A stretch of DNA of 59,722 bases from WTJD01 sp964225175 (GTDB taxonomy: Bacteria > Pseudomonadota > Gammaproteobacteria > Xanthomonadales > SZUA-36), in the NCBI GenBank assembly GCA_964225175.1, contig CAXQNK010000115.1:1-59722 (forward strand), in the 5' to 3' direction. Position numbers and translations under genes: made by a program. Below the pieces are notes generated by a model, which saw nothing but the letters and a program-made list of their open reading frames with translations, had not been told where the DNA came from and made no database searches. Of this stretch, positions 34,082-42,104 are shown piece by piece. Within the stretch, counting starts at the first letter, position 1; each line of letters begins with the position of its first letter.

Positions 34082-36529
34082 TCAATCATGGCCTCCTGCC
34101 AGCGCGTCGAACAGGCCGACATAGCGTTTGGCGACGGCCTTCCAGTCCATAGATTGGGCCAGTGATTGCGCCTTTTCAGCAAGGTTTTCAGCCTCCTCGG
34201 GTTGCGTCAGCAAACGATGGATGGCATTCGCCATTTCTTCCCAATCGTCGATGACGAGGGCATGTTCTCCATTCACGACCGGAATGCCTTCGATGCCCTT
34301 GGATGTGCTGATTACCGGGACACCTGCCGCAAAGCAATCGATAATTTTCATGCGCGTGCCGCCACCATCCAGCAGAGGAATGACGGAAAGATCACCTGCT
34401 TTCAACCATGGCCCAACTTTTTCCACGCTGCCAGTGAAGTGGATTCTTGGATGTATCTTTGCCGCTGGGGCATCGCGACCGATAGCAAGCACGTGTACAT
34501 CCAGCCCTTTACGCAGCAGGCGGGGCAGAATTTCGGTTGCCATAACTTCGAGCGCTTTCAGGTTGGGTGCATAACTGAAGGTTCCGTGGTAGACGAGAAG
34601 TGAGGCTGATTCCGGGATTTCGAACCGGCGACGTGGTTCGAGTTCAGCGGGTAGATCAAATTGCTCGAGGTCTACGCCATGTGGAATGGTATGCAACCGT
34701 TCCCGGTCAACGCCGTCGCTGGCCAGGATCTGGCGATCATTGTCCGATACACAAATGACCGCGTCACAGCGATTGCACAGATCAATCTCGATGGCCTTGT
34801 AGCGTTCGTACTGAGCCGCAGTCAATTCGGGCACCTGCGCCCTGATGCGCTGATATTCCACATTGTGCTCAACGATGACGAGTTGCGTGTCCAGAATCCG
34901 GCGTGCATGGACGCCCGGCGCGGCGTAAGCAGGAAACTCGGCCTGTATGACCCGGGCGCCCACTTCACGGCCGACATAAAGCGTGCGCCAGAAAAAACTG
35001 TGATCGGTCAACGGCAGGTACAGAAAAGCGTTATTCAGTGGAATGTCTTTGCGATAGTGGTTTATGCGGGCAAATCGGTGCTTTTGGGTGAGTATTCGCA
35101 GCCAAAGGGGCAAGCGTTTTCGGACGATCTTGCCTCGCTCAATCAACCACCAGTGCTTCCGGTCATCGGTCACCAGCCCGACAGGGGTATCCCAATGGGA
35201 CAGGCCTCGCGCCGTCTCCACGATCTTCACTGCTGCGCCATGGTCTGTGGGGAACAGGTCGCCTCGCGTGATGATGACCACGCCCCGGTGACGTCGTCCG
35301 CCGAACAGTTTTTGCTCCTGGCGCTCCACGAAGGCGCTGATACGGCCACGAATCAGGCGCATGATCTTGGGCAGCAAGGATTTCATGGATTGTTTCAACG
35401 GAATCGTTGCCAGTTCCGCGGGCACTGGGGGCTTCTCAACCAGGCGATCGGATTTTTTTGCCGTAGAGAGCCAATCAATCAGGGGCGCAACCAGCGTGTG
35501 CAGATCAAATTCAGCTTTCACCAGTTTTAATGCATTGGCGGACTTTCGAGACCATTCCTGCGGCGAATCGATGATTGTGTCCAGCAGCGCAGGAACTTCC
35601 TCTGGCGAATCAACCACCCAACCTGCGTCATAGCGGCGGATGTCGCTGGCTATGGGTAGCCAACTGTTGGTGATGACTGGCATGCCATGCCTCAGGAACT
35701 CCAGAATCCGGAACGGTTGGCTGGTCTCACGCTCAAGGTTTTTTTCGGCGAGGTCCATTCCGATGTGGCCCTCGGTTCGCAACCGTTCTAAGTAGGCCTG
35801 GTAAGGAATCAGACTCTCGGGACGCTTGGATTTATCCTGAGATTTATCGTTCGCCAGCACGTATGACCCTGCAATGTTGACGAACTCTACTTTGCCCTGT
35901 TTGACCGCTGGAGACTCCTCGATAGCGCGTTCATAAGCTTTCGAATTTCTCCAGGGCCAATCCACACCACCCGAAAACAGCTTCCAGCCATCCTTCCGGG
36001 GGTCTGACATCGGCATGTCTGTAGCTTGCGCGGCAAGTGGAACGCAGAGGACTCCGGCGCCACCGCTCAAGTCGAGACCTGACTGCAGTACAGGGAGAAG
36101 CATGAGCTGTCTCTGGCGATCATTTCCCGTCAGAACCAGGTCAGTCTTACTGAGTGCAATATCCATCTGACGCAGATGCTCACGCAGCGAATCAGGCTCC
36201 TCGAACAGCAACTCAAGCGCTCGGGGTGCGAGGAAATCGAGAATAACCGGGACGGGTGCGCTGAAGGGCATAAAGTCCATCAGCTTCCAATAAGTCACCA
36301 GGTAAATATCGGCCTCTGACCGCATCAGCAGACCTCGAAGCTCATCACTGTTTGAAAAAGTGTGATCACCCGGGCCGTTGCTGCCCGATTTGCGCGACTT
36401 CCAGGCATGGGTCACGGCGTGCCCGGCGTGCTCGAGTGCATCAGTCAGTTGGGAGGTGCGAATGGCATTGCCTGTCACGACCTGGTCTGGCCGAATTGGA
36501 GGTTCCTGGGCGATGATCAATATTTTCAT
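34082..36529 (-). CDS. Two-domain glycosyltransferase (GT-B pair, C-terminal GT4)
   Basis: 815 residues from the ATG at 36529, which starts the Rossmann strand MKILIIAQEPPIRPDQV; the frame is open 24 nt further. The N-terminal half (1 to about 390) is a GT-B-like domain with NAIRTSQLTDALEHAGH and PFRILEFLRHGMPVITNSW. The C-terminal half starts at VVIITRGDLFPTDHGAAVKI and has GT4 features: TIPHGVDLEQFD, LLVYHGTFSYAPNLKAL, and GGTRMKIIDCFAAGVPVIST, where the last block includes the nucleotide-sugar-binding region. It lies 20 nt after mgtE on the same strand and is probably cotranscribed. The glycan made is unknown. Confidence 0.87.
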   Translation of the reverse strand: MKILIIAQEPPIRPDQVVTGNAIRTSQLTDALEHAGHAVTHAWKSRKSGSNGPGDHTFSNSDELRGLLMRSEADIYLVTYWKLMDFMPFSAPVPVILDFLAPRALELLFEEPDSLREHLRQMDIALSKTDLVLTGNDRQRQLMLLPVLQSGLDLSGGAGVLCVPLAAQATDMPMSDPRKDGWKLFSGGVDWPWRNSKAYERAIEESPAVKQGKVEFVNIAGSYVLANDKSQDKSKRPESLIPYQAYLERLRTEGHIGMDLAEKNLERETSQPFRILEFLRHGMPVITNSWLPIASDIRRYDAGWVVDSPEEVPALLDTIIDSPQEWSRKSANALKLVKAEFDLHTLVAPLIDWLSTAKKSDRLVEKPPVPAELATIPLKQSMKSLLPKIMRLIRGRISAFVERQEQKLFGGRRHRGVVIITRGDLFPTDHGAAVKIVETARGLSHWDTPVGLVTDDRKHWWLIERGKIVRKRLPLWLRILTQKHRFARINHYRKDIPLNNAFLYLPLTDHSFFWRTLYVGREVGARVIQAEFPAYAAPGVHARRILDTQLVIVEHNVEYQRIRAQVPELTAAQYERYKAIEIDLCNRCDAVICVSDNDRQILASDGVDRERLHTIPHGVDLEQFDLPAELEPRRRFEIPESASLLVYHGTFSYAPNLKALEVMATEILPRLLRKGLDVHVLAIGRDAPAAKIHPRIHFTGSVEKVGPWLKAGDLSVIPLLDGGGTRMKIIDCFAAGVPVISTSKGIEGIPVVNGEHALVIDDWEEMANAIHRLLTQPEEAENLAEKAQSLAQSMDWKAVAKRYVGLFDALAGGHD

Positions 36530-36549
36530 TCGAATGGCCGCAGGAAGAC

Positions 36550-37914
36550 TCAACGTCCAAGCAAAATGTACGTGGCCAGGCCAATGAACGACAGGATACC
36601 AATGACATCCGTGACCGTCGTCAACACCACGCCGCCGGCAAGGGCCGGATCAATCGACAACCGTCTCAGAAGCCCGGGAATCAGGGCGCCTGCCAGGGCG
36701 CCAGCGAACAAATTAATCAGGATGGCAACCGCCATCACGACGCCCAGCTCGAAGTCCCCGTACCAGTAATACGCTATCAGTGCGACAACCACGGAAAAGA
36801 CCAACCCATTCAGGGCGCCTACCGCCAGTTCCTTGCGCAGCATGGCCGGCGAGTTGCTGGCGCTGACCTGCCCGGTTGCCATGCCCCGAATCATCAGGGT
36901 GAGCGTTTGCGTTCCGGCGATCCCGCCCATGCTCATGACCACGGGAAACAAGACGGCCGTGGCCACCAGTTGATCCAGTGTGGGCTCGAATGCATACAAA
37001 ACGAAGGCGGCCATCAGCGCGGTAATCAGGTTGACACCCAGCCATAACCAGCGACGGCGGGCTGAGAGAACAATGGGTGCAAAAATGTCGTCTTCCTCAT
37101 CCAGTCCCGCCATGGTGAGGACAGAGTGCTCTGCTTCATCTCGGATCACATCCACGACGTCATCCACTGTAATTCTGCCCAGCAGCACGTTTTCCGAATC
37201 CACCACGGGGGCTGAGATCAGGTCCCGTTGTTCGAATTCCATGGCCACTTGGCTGGCATTGATGTCAACCGGAATACCGGGTCGTGAAGTGTCCATCAGT
37301 TCGGCTACCTCAATGCCGGGATCATGGGTCAGCAAATCTGAGAGTTTCAGGTCTCCGAGATACTTGCCCCCGCGACTGACGACAAAGAGCTGGTCGAGCC
37401 CGGACGGCAGCTCCCCGCGCAGCCGCAGGTAGCGCAAAACAACATCGAGGCTGACGTCCGCCCTGATGGTCACGACGTCAGGGTCCATCAATCCGCCCGC
37501 GGAATCCTCGGGATAGGCCAGGACCTTTTCGAGACGCTCGCGGTTTTCGCGATCCATGGCATGAAGCACTTCGCGAATGACCGCATCAGGCAGGTCATCG
37601 AGAATATCCGCAAGGTCATCGATGTCCAGGGCCCCTACGGCGGAGACCAGCTCCGAGGGCGCCATGTCACGAATCAGGCTGGCGCGAACCTCGTCGTTGA
37701 CTTCAACGAGCACCTCTCCATCAAGCTCATGATCGACCAGGTCCCAGACGGCAAGACGCTTGGCGAGCGGCAGGGATTCAAGCAGGTCACCGATTTCACC
37801 ACTGGAAAGGTTGTTAATCAGCCTCCTGACACGGTTCTTTGTCCCTGCATCCAGCGCCTCCGATATGTGCTCGAGGTGCCGGGCAGTCTTGTCATCACGC
37901 GAATGGTCAAGCAT
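36550..37914 (-). CDS. mgtE: Magnesium transporter MgtE
   Basis: 454 residues with the full MgtE layout: an N-terminal helical domain (SSGEIGDLLESLPLAKRLAV, LDIDDLADILDDLPDAVI), a paired CBS sensor (LMDPDVVTIRADVSLDVVL and GIPVDINASQVAMEFE), and five transmembrane helices containing the pore-type segment SMGGIAGTQTLTLMIRGMA. It is a Mg2+-gated Mg2+ channel of the inner membrane. It lies 113 nt downstream of ptsI. The ptsI-mgtE order is also known from xanthomonads (recalled). Confidence 0.96.
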   Translation of the reverse strand: MLDHSRDDKTARHLEHISEALDAGTKNRVRRLINNLSSGEIGDLLESLPLAKRLAVWDLVDHELDGEVLVEVNDEVRASLIRDMAPSELVSAVGALDIDDLADILDDLPDAVIREVLHAMDRENRERLEKVLAYPEDSAGGLMDPDVVTIRADVSLDVVLRYLRLRGELPSGLDQLFVVSRGGKYLGDLKLSDLLTHDPGIEVAELMDTSRPGIPVDINASQVAMEFEQRDLISAPVVDSENVLLGRITVDDVVDVIRDEAEHSVLTMAGLDEEDDIFAPIVLSARRRWLWLGVNLITALMAAFVLYAFEPTLDQLVATAVLFPVVMSMGGIAGTQTLTLMIRGMATGQVSASNSPAMLRKELAVGALNGLVFSVVVALIAYYWYGDFELGVVMAVAILINLFAGALAGALIPGLLRRLSIDPALAGGVVLTTVTDVIGILSFIGLATYILLGR

Positions 37915-38027
37915 GGCGTAGACAACCTTTAGTCATTGATAGGGTCGCTAGACTGAGCAGTTTTTTGACCGCCTTAGTGAGAGCATTATACGGGGGCAGA
38001 TGGGGAATTAACCATTCCCGGGCCCGA

Positions 38028-39782
38028 TCAGCGATCGAATTGCGACTGGTCCAGCAGGTTAATCAGTGAGATCTCCGGGTTAACGGAGTGATTGCTGAGC
38101 CAGGTATCCAGCGCTTTACGGGCTGAGCCCAGGTGGGTTTCGAGAATCATCTGTTTTACGCTAAGAAGGCTGCGTGGCTGCATGCTGAATTCGCGCAACC
38201 CCAGGGCCAGGAGCAAGCGCGTGTAACGCCTGTCGCCGGCCATCTCACCGCAAACCGAAACGGGGATGCCTGCGACTGCCGCCGCCTTGAAGATTTGGTG
38301 CAGCAACAGGACGATGCCCGGATGCGTCGGATCATAGAGATGCGCGACCGATTCATCGACCCTGTCCGTGGCCAGTGCATACTGGATCAGGTCGTTAGTG
38401 CCCACGGATAGGAAATCGAGGTGCGGGCTGAGCTCCGGGATGGCGAGAGCTGCTGCGGGTACCTCGATCATGCCACCGAGTTGCATCTTTTCGTCAAAGG
38501 GGATGCCCTCGCCGCGAAGTTCGTCGCATGCTTCATCCATGAGGGCACGAACGGCCTGGATTTCCCGAACACTGGTCAACATGGGTATGAGGCAGCTGAC
38601 CTGACCATGCGCACTTGCTTTCAGAATGGCGCGCAGTTGGGTCTTGAACAGCTCCAGGTCCCTGAGGCACAGCCGAACTGCACGCAATCCGAGCGCGGGG
38701 TTAGCATGGGCTCTCAGGCTCTCGAAGTCGACCAGGTCAGCACCTTTATCCGCGCCGATGTCCAGCGTCCGAATGATCAGCTTTCGGGCTCCAAGGGTTT
38801 TCAAAGCGGCCTGGTAAGTGCGGTATTGTTCCTCTTCGTTGGGTGCGCGGCCCTGGAGATAGAGAAACTCGCTGCGATAGAGACCAACCCCGCAGGCGTT
38901 CTCCGCGACAGCGAGTGCCAAGTCGGTTTCTCGCTCGGCATTGGCGAACAGCTTGATTTCGACGCCATCTGTGGTGATGGGCGCCTGGCCCCGTATGGAC
39001 TGCAGCGATTTTCTAAACCGTTCCGACTCCGACTGCTTGTGTAGGTAATGCCGGAGAATGGATTCCTCGGGGTCGGCAAATACAATACCGTAGTGCCCGT
39101 CCAGAACGAGTTGTTCGCCCTCCTTGATGAGCGACTGACCCCTGCGCACGCCCATCACTGTTGGAATGCCCATGCTGCGCGCGAGAATAGCGGTATGGGA
39201 ATAGGGGCTGCCGTGCTCTGTAATGATGCCGGCGGCGCCCCGTTCGCCAAGTAAAGCCAGTTCACCAGGTGTTAATTCCTCGGCAACGACAAGCGTCTGG
39301 GCGAGGCGTTCCGGAATTCGTTTCAGATCAGGATCACTGGGTTCTGAGCTGAGAAACTGTTGAACCAGCCGGAATACTTGGGAACCATCTTCGCCCCGTC
39401 CGGCGATATAGCTATCATCAATTTGACGAAATTCATTGAGCAGATCCCCCAGCTTGATCTGCAACGCCCACTCTGCATTGCGATATTCTGTGCGGATCTG
39501 TTCTCTGATCTTGTCCATGATGGCGTTATCACTGAGCATCGCGATGTGCGTGCGAATAATCTCCTCTGCGGTTTTACCCCCGGTTTTGTTAATTTTATTG
39601 AGCAGCTTCTCGAGGTGATCGCGAGAGGATTCAAGAGCCGTTTCCAGTCTTCGGATTTCGGACTCGACATTAGCGGCAGAGAGTCGATACTCGCGAATGG
39701 TGAGTTCGTCACGTTGAAGGATGTGGGCCTGACCCACGGCAATGCCCGATTCCACCCCATGGCCTGACAGCGCGAGCGTCAT
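38028..39782 (-). CDS. ptsI: PTS enzyme I (PEP-protein phosphotransferase)
   Basis: 584 residues. The active-site His196 lies in ITEHGSPYSHTAILARSMG. PEP-binding parts follow: GVGLYRSEFLYLQGR, ANPALGLRAVRL, LSVGTNDLIQYALATDR, and PVSVCGEMAGDRRY containing the catalytic Cys. There is no N-terminal GAF domain, so it is an EI and not a PtsP-type EI-Ntr, although it is embedded in a PTS-Ntr cluster. It passes phosphate from PEP to the HPr encoded just upstream, which it overlaps by 4 nt (ATGA). No sugar permease is present, so output is regulatory, through PtsN. Confidence 0.96.
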   Translation of the reverse strand: MTLALSGHGVESGIAVGQAHILQRDELTIREYRLSAANVESEIRRLETALESSRDHLEKLLNKINKTGGKTAEEIIRTHIAMLSDNAIMDKIREQIRTEYRNAEWALQIKLGDLLNEFRQIDDSYIAGRGEDGSQVFRLVQQFLSSEPSDPDLKRIPERLAQTLVVAEELTPGELALLGERGAAGIITEHGSPYSHTAILARSMGIPTVMGVRRGQSLIKEGEQLVLDGHYGIVFADPEESILRHYLHKQSESERFRKSLQSIRGQAPITTDGVEIKLFANAERETDLALAVAENACGVGLYRSEFLYLQGRAPNEEEQYRTYQAALKTLGARKLIIRTLDIGADKGADLVDFESLRAHANPALGLRAVRLCLRDLELFKTQLRAILKASAHGQVSCLIPMLTSVREIQAVRALMDEACDELRGEGIPFDEKMQLGGMIEVPAAALAIPELSPHLDFLSVGTNDLIQYALATDRVDESVAHLYDPTHPGIVLLLHQIFKAAAVAGIPVSVCGEMAGDRRYTRLLLALGLREFSMQPRSLLSVKQMILETHLGSARKALDTWLSNHSVNPEISLINLLDQSQFDR

Positions 39783-40051
39783 ATTTCCGGCTCCCCAAAT
39801 CCGGATTCGATCAGGTCAATGAGCGCGGCCAGGGCGACTTGCGCCTGGTTGCCGAGTGTCTCGATCTCAACAGACATTCCAGGTCCGGCGGCGAGGGTAA
39901 GCAACCCCATGATTGACTTGCCATCCACCCGCTTGTCTCCGTGTCTTAGCCAGACCTCGCAATCAAACAAGTTAGCGCACTCCACGAGTCGCGTGGCGGC
40001 TCGCGCGTGCAAACCAAATTCATTGCGAATCATGACCTCGGCGGATGCCAT
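39779..40051 (-). CDS. ptsO: HPr-family phosphocarrier (NPr/PtsO position)
   Basis: 90 residues. Phosphorylatable His15 sits in NEFGLHARAATRLV, and Ser46 in VDGKSIMGLLTLAA is at the exact position used by HPr kinase in other bacteria. It carries phosphate from EI to PtsN. It starts 50 nt after rapZ and overlaps ptsI by 4 nt. The gene position equals E. coli npr, but the Ser46 region is more HPr-like than E. coli NPr. No HPr kinase gene is present in the cluster. Confidence 0.95.
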   Translation of the reverse strand: MASAEVMIRNEFGLHARAATRLVECANLFDCEVWLRHGDKRVDGKSIMGLLTLAAGPGMSVEIETLGNQAQVALAALIDLIESGFGEPEI

Positions 40052-40101
40052 GAGCTAAGTTCCGCCCGAGGCCCGCTGATAAGGGAACGGCGCGGCGCCA
40101 T

Positions 40102-40971
40102 TCACGCCTCAATTTCCCTGTGGTGAATCATGACTTTTGGGAATTCTGATCGCAGGGCTTCAGCCAGGCTTTCCGCGACGTGCACTGAGCGATGTTTACC
40201 CCCTGTGCAGCCTATCCCCACCGTGAGGTAGGCACGTTGTGCTTCCTGGTAGCTTGGTAGCCAGCGTCGCAGGAAGGCAAGAATATCTCCGATCATCTCT
40301 TCGACCATGCTGTCCTGTTCCAGCCATTCCCGAACCCGGGGGTCACGGCCTGTCAGCGCCCGAAGGTGCTTCTGCCAGTGTGGATTGGGGAGATTGCGTG
40401 CATCGAAGATAAAATCGACGTCCTGTGGCACTCCCCGTTTGAATGCGAAGGATTCGAGCACGATGGTCATTGCCTCCTGATCCGGAGCAACACATTTGAG
40501 TACCTGGCGCCTTAATTGGTGAATATTGGTCTCGGTCGTGTCAAGGACCCAGTCGGCAGTGGTCTCCAGGGGCTTCAGAATTTCGAGTTCCCTGTCGATC
40601 GCGGCGCTCAAGCCTTGCTCGTCGGTGTCCAGTGGATGTCGGCGGCGCGTCTCGGAAAACCGTTTAATCAGGGTTCTGCGATTGGCTTTGAGGAACAGCA
40701 ATTCGCATTCCACGGTTTCGCTTTTCAGTTGATCCATCCACCGTGGTATCTGGCCGAGGCCGTCTCCGCCAGCCCGGGCGTCGATGCCGAGCGCAACGCG
40801 GTCATAGAGCAGGTGATGCTGCCGGATTTGCTCGAGGAACGGGTCAAGCAATCCCGCAGGAAGGTTGTCGATACAGTAAAAGCCAAGATCTTCCAGAGCA
40901 TTCAATGCAGTGGATTTGCCGCCGCCTGAGAGGCCGCTGACAATGATTACATGAGGAGAATGCTGTTCCAT
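40102..40971 (-). CDS. rapZ: RapZ RNase adapter / nucleotide-binding protein
   Basis: 289 residues. Walker A SGLSGGGKSTALNALEDLGF (Gly13-Ser20) is followed by YCIDNLPAGLL, SFAFKRGVPQDVDFIFDARN, LPNPHWQKHLRALTGRDP, and the C-terminal IGCTGGKHRSVHVAESLA. In enterobacteria RapZ directs RNase E to the sRNA GlmZ to set GlmS levels, linking this cluster to amino-sugar supply for the envelope. Whether a GlmZ-like sRNA exists here cannot be judged. An 82-nt gap separates it from ptsN, with no room for hprK or EIIA-Man genes. Confidence 0.97.
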   Translation of the reverse strand: MEQHSPHVIIVSGLSGGGKSTALNALEDLGFYCIDNLPAGLLDPFLEQIRQHHLLYDRVALGIDARAGGDGLGQIPRWMDQLKSETVECELLFLKANRRTLIKRFSETRRRHPLDTDEQGLSAAIDRELEILKPLETTADWVLDTTETNIHQLRRQVLKCVAPDQEAMTIVLESFAFKRGVPQDVDFIFDARNLPNPHWQKHLRALTGRDPRVREWLEQDSMVEEMIGDILAFLRRWLPSYQEAQRAYLTVGIGCTGGKHRSVHVAESLAEALRSEFPKVMIHHREIEA

Positions 40972-41053
40972 GTCATCAGTGTAACCCGGTTGTCGACTTC
41001 AATCTTCCAGCAGAGCCTGGTCCCCGGTGACCCTGCGATCCGGGGACGTGAGG

Positions 41054-41509
41054 TCAGCTTTTCACCTCCGTCAGCAGCTGCATGAGCTCATTTGCATCTC
41101 CGGCCTTGCGCAGTTTCGCCAGAAACTCAGCGTCACCGAATCGATCTGCAACCTGGGCCAGGAGTTGGAGGTGATCGTTGGTGCAGTTTTCAGGAACAGT
41201 GAGCGCAAACAGAAGGTCAACGGCTTGTCCATCTATCGCGTCGAAGCCGATCGGTTTAACCAGGCGCAGGAATGCCGCCTGCGGCTCAGTAGTTCCCTTG
41301 ACGCGGCCATGGGGTATCGCGACACCGTGGCCCAGGCCGGTGCTGCCAAGTTTCTCACGTGCGCAGAAGCTCTCAAAGACCTCCCTTGGGTTCAGGGATG
41401 GATCATTGCGCACCAGCGCATCACTGATCAGTTCGAGCAGGCGTTTCTTGCTGGTGATCCGCACATTGGGCAACACGCGTTCAACGCTGAGCAAATCGCT
41501 GATGAGCAT
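41054..41509 (-). CDS. ptsN: PTS-Ntr EIIA component PtsN
   Basis: 151 residues; a PTS EIIA type-2 domain with phosphorylation site His67 in GLGHGVAIPHGRVKG and DLLFALTVPENCTNDHLQLL. It accepts phosphate from the HPr-family protein and regulates targets such as potassium transport and stress responses by protein contact. It sits 38 nt after hpf, in the conserved rpoN-hpf-ptsN-rapZ order. Confidence 0.96.
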   Translation of the reverse strand: MLISDLLSVERVLPNVRITSKKRLLELISDALVRNDPSLNPREVFESFCAREKLGSTGLGHGVAIPHGRVKGTTEPQAAFLRLVKPIGFDAIDGQAVDLLFALTVPENCTNDHLQLLAQVADRFGDAEFLAKLRKAGDANELMQLLTEVKS

Positions 41510-41547
41510 GGTTCTGACCGGGTTAACTGGTGGGTTGATCGTTGGGA

Positions 41548-41871
41548 TCAGAATCCGGAGGCGACGTCCTCTGAACGACCATGGTGATTATCACGCAGGC
41601 GTTGCTTGACTCGGCGGACTTGCCGGTCCAGTTTGTCTGAAAGCCCGTCTATTGCGGCGTACATGTCCTCAGCCGAAGCGTTCCCGAACAAGGTGCGTCC
41701 AGCGGCTTTAACTGTTGCTTCCGCCTGCTGCTGATGTTTTTCGACTTTTAGAATAACGTCAACCGAGGCGACCTGGTCAAAGTGCCTGGAGAGTCGTTGC
41801 AGTTTTTCCGTTGCGTAAGCCCGCAGCGCTGGGGTGACGTCCACGTGATGTCCACTAATATTGACTTGCAT
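41548..41871 (-). CDS. hpf: Short ribosome hibernation-promoting factor HPF
   Basis: 107 residues from the ATG at 41871, chosen because AAGGAG lies 7 nt upstream and the protein begins at the family N-terminus MQVNISGHHVDVTPALRAYA. The frame is open to 41988 but that extension has no similarity. The pattern EKLQRLSRHFDQVASVDVIL, EATVKAAGRTLFGNASAEDM and YAAIDGLSDKLDRQVRRVK is typical of the HPF/YfiA fold. It lacks the C-terminal extension of long HPF. It inactivates and dimerises ribosomes in stationary phase. A sigma-54-like promoter and a small hairpin lie upstream. Confidence 0.96.
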   Translation of the reverse strand: MQVNISGHHVDVTPALRAYATEKLQRLSRHFDQVASVDVILKVEKHQQQAEATVKAAGRTLFGNASAEDMYAAIDGLSDKLDRQVRRVKQRLRDNHHGRSEDVASGF

Positions 41872-41940
41872 CGGCTGACTCCTTGTTGGCTGGCAATGGA
41901 GGTTGGAAGGGTAAAGCGACTGTAATGTGCCTTGACCCAA

Positions 41941-41960
41941 TAAAAAAGTCTTCTGAAGAC
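41941..41960 (-). terminator. Weak T-tailed hairpin in the hpf leader
   Basis: On the minus strand GTCTTCAGAAGAC is a perfect palindrome-like hairpin with about 4-5 usable base pairs, followed directly by TTTTTTA. It lies 70 nt before the hpf start and downstream of the sigma-54-like promoter, so it could act as an attenuator or as a weak end for rpoN transcripts. The stem is short. Confidence 0.35.
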
Positions 41961-42031
41961 CAAAATCGTCGGCAGGAAAATTCCACATGGATGGATCGTT
42001 GTTTACGTTCCATACCTAAATTCTACTCCCG

Positions 42032-42047
42032 TGCAAAATGTTTGCCT
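42032..42047 (-). promoter_or_regulatory. Sigma-54 (-24/-12) promoter candidate upstream of hpf-ptsN
   Basis: The minus strand reads AGGCAAACATTTTGCA. Against the sigma-54 consensus TGGCACG-N4-TTGCW, the GG (-24) and GC (-12) dinucleotides are present with exactly 10 nt between them, the TTGCA block is perfect and GGCA is kept; mismatches are at the first T and at CG. It sits between the rpoN stop and the hpf start, leaving a leader of about 150 nt. Confidence 0.5.
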
Positions 42048-42104
42048 AGCCCGTGGCAGATTTTCTTGGCCTTGATCGGAAGGTCCGAAGCGTATCAATG
42101 ATCC

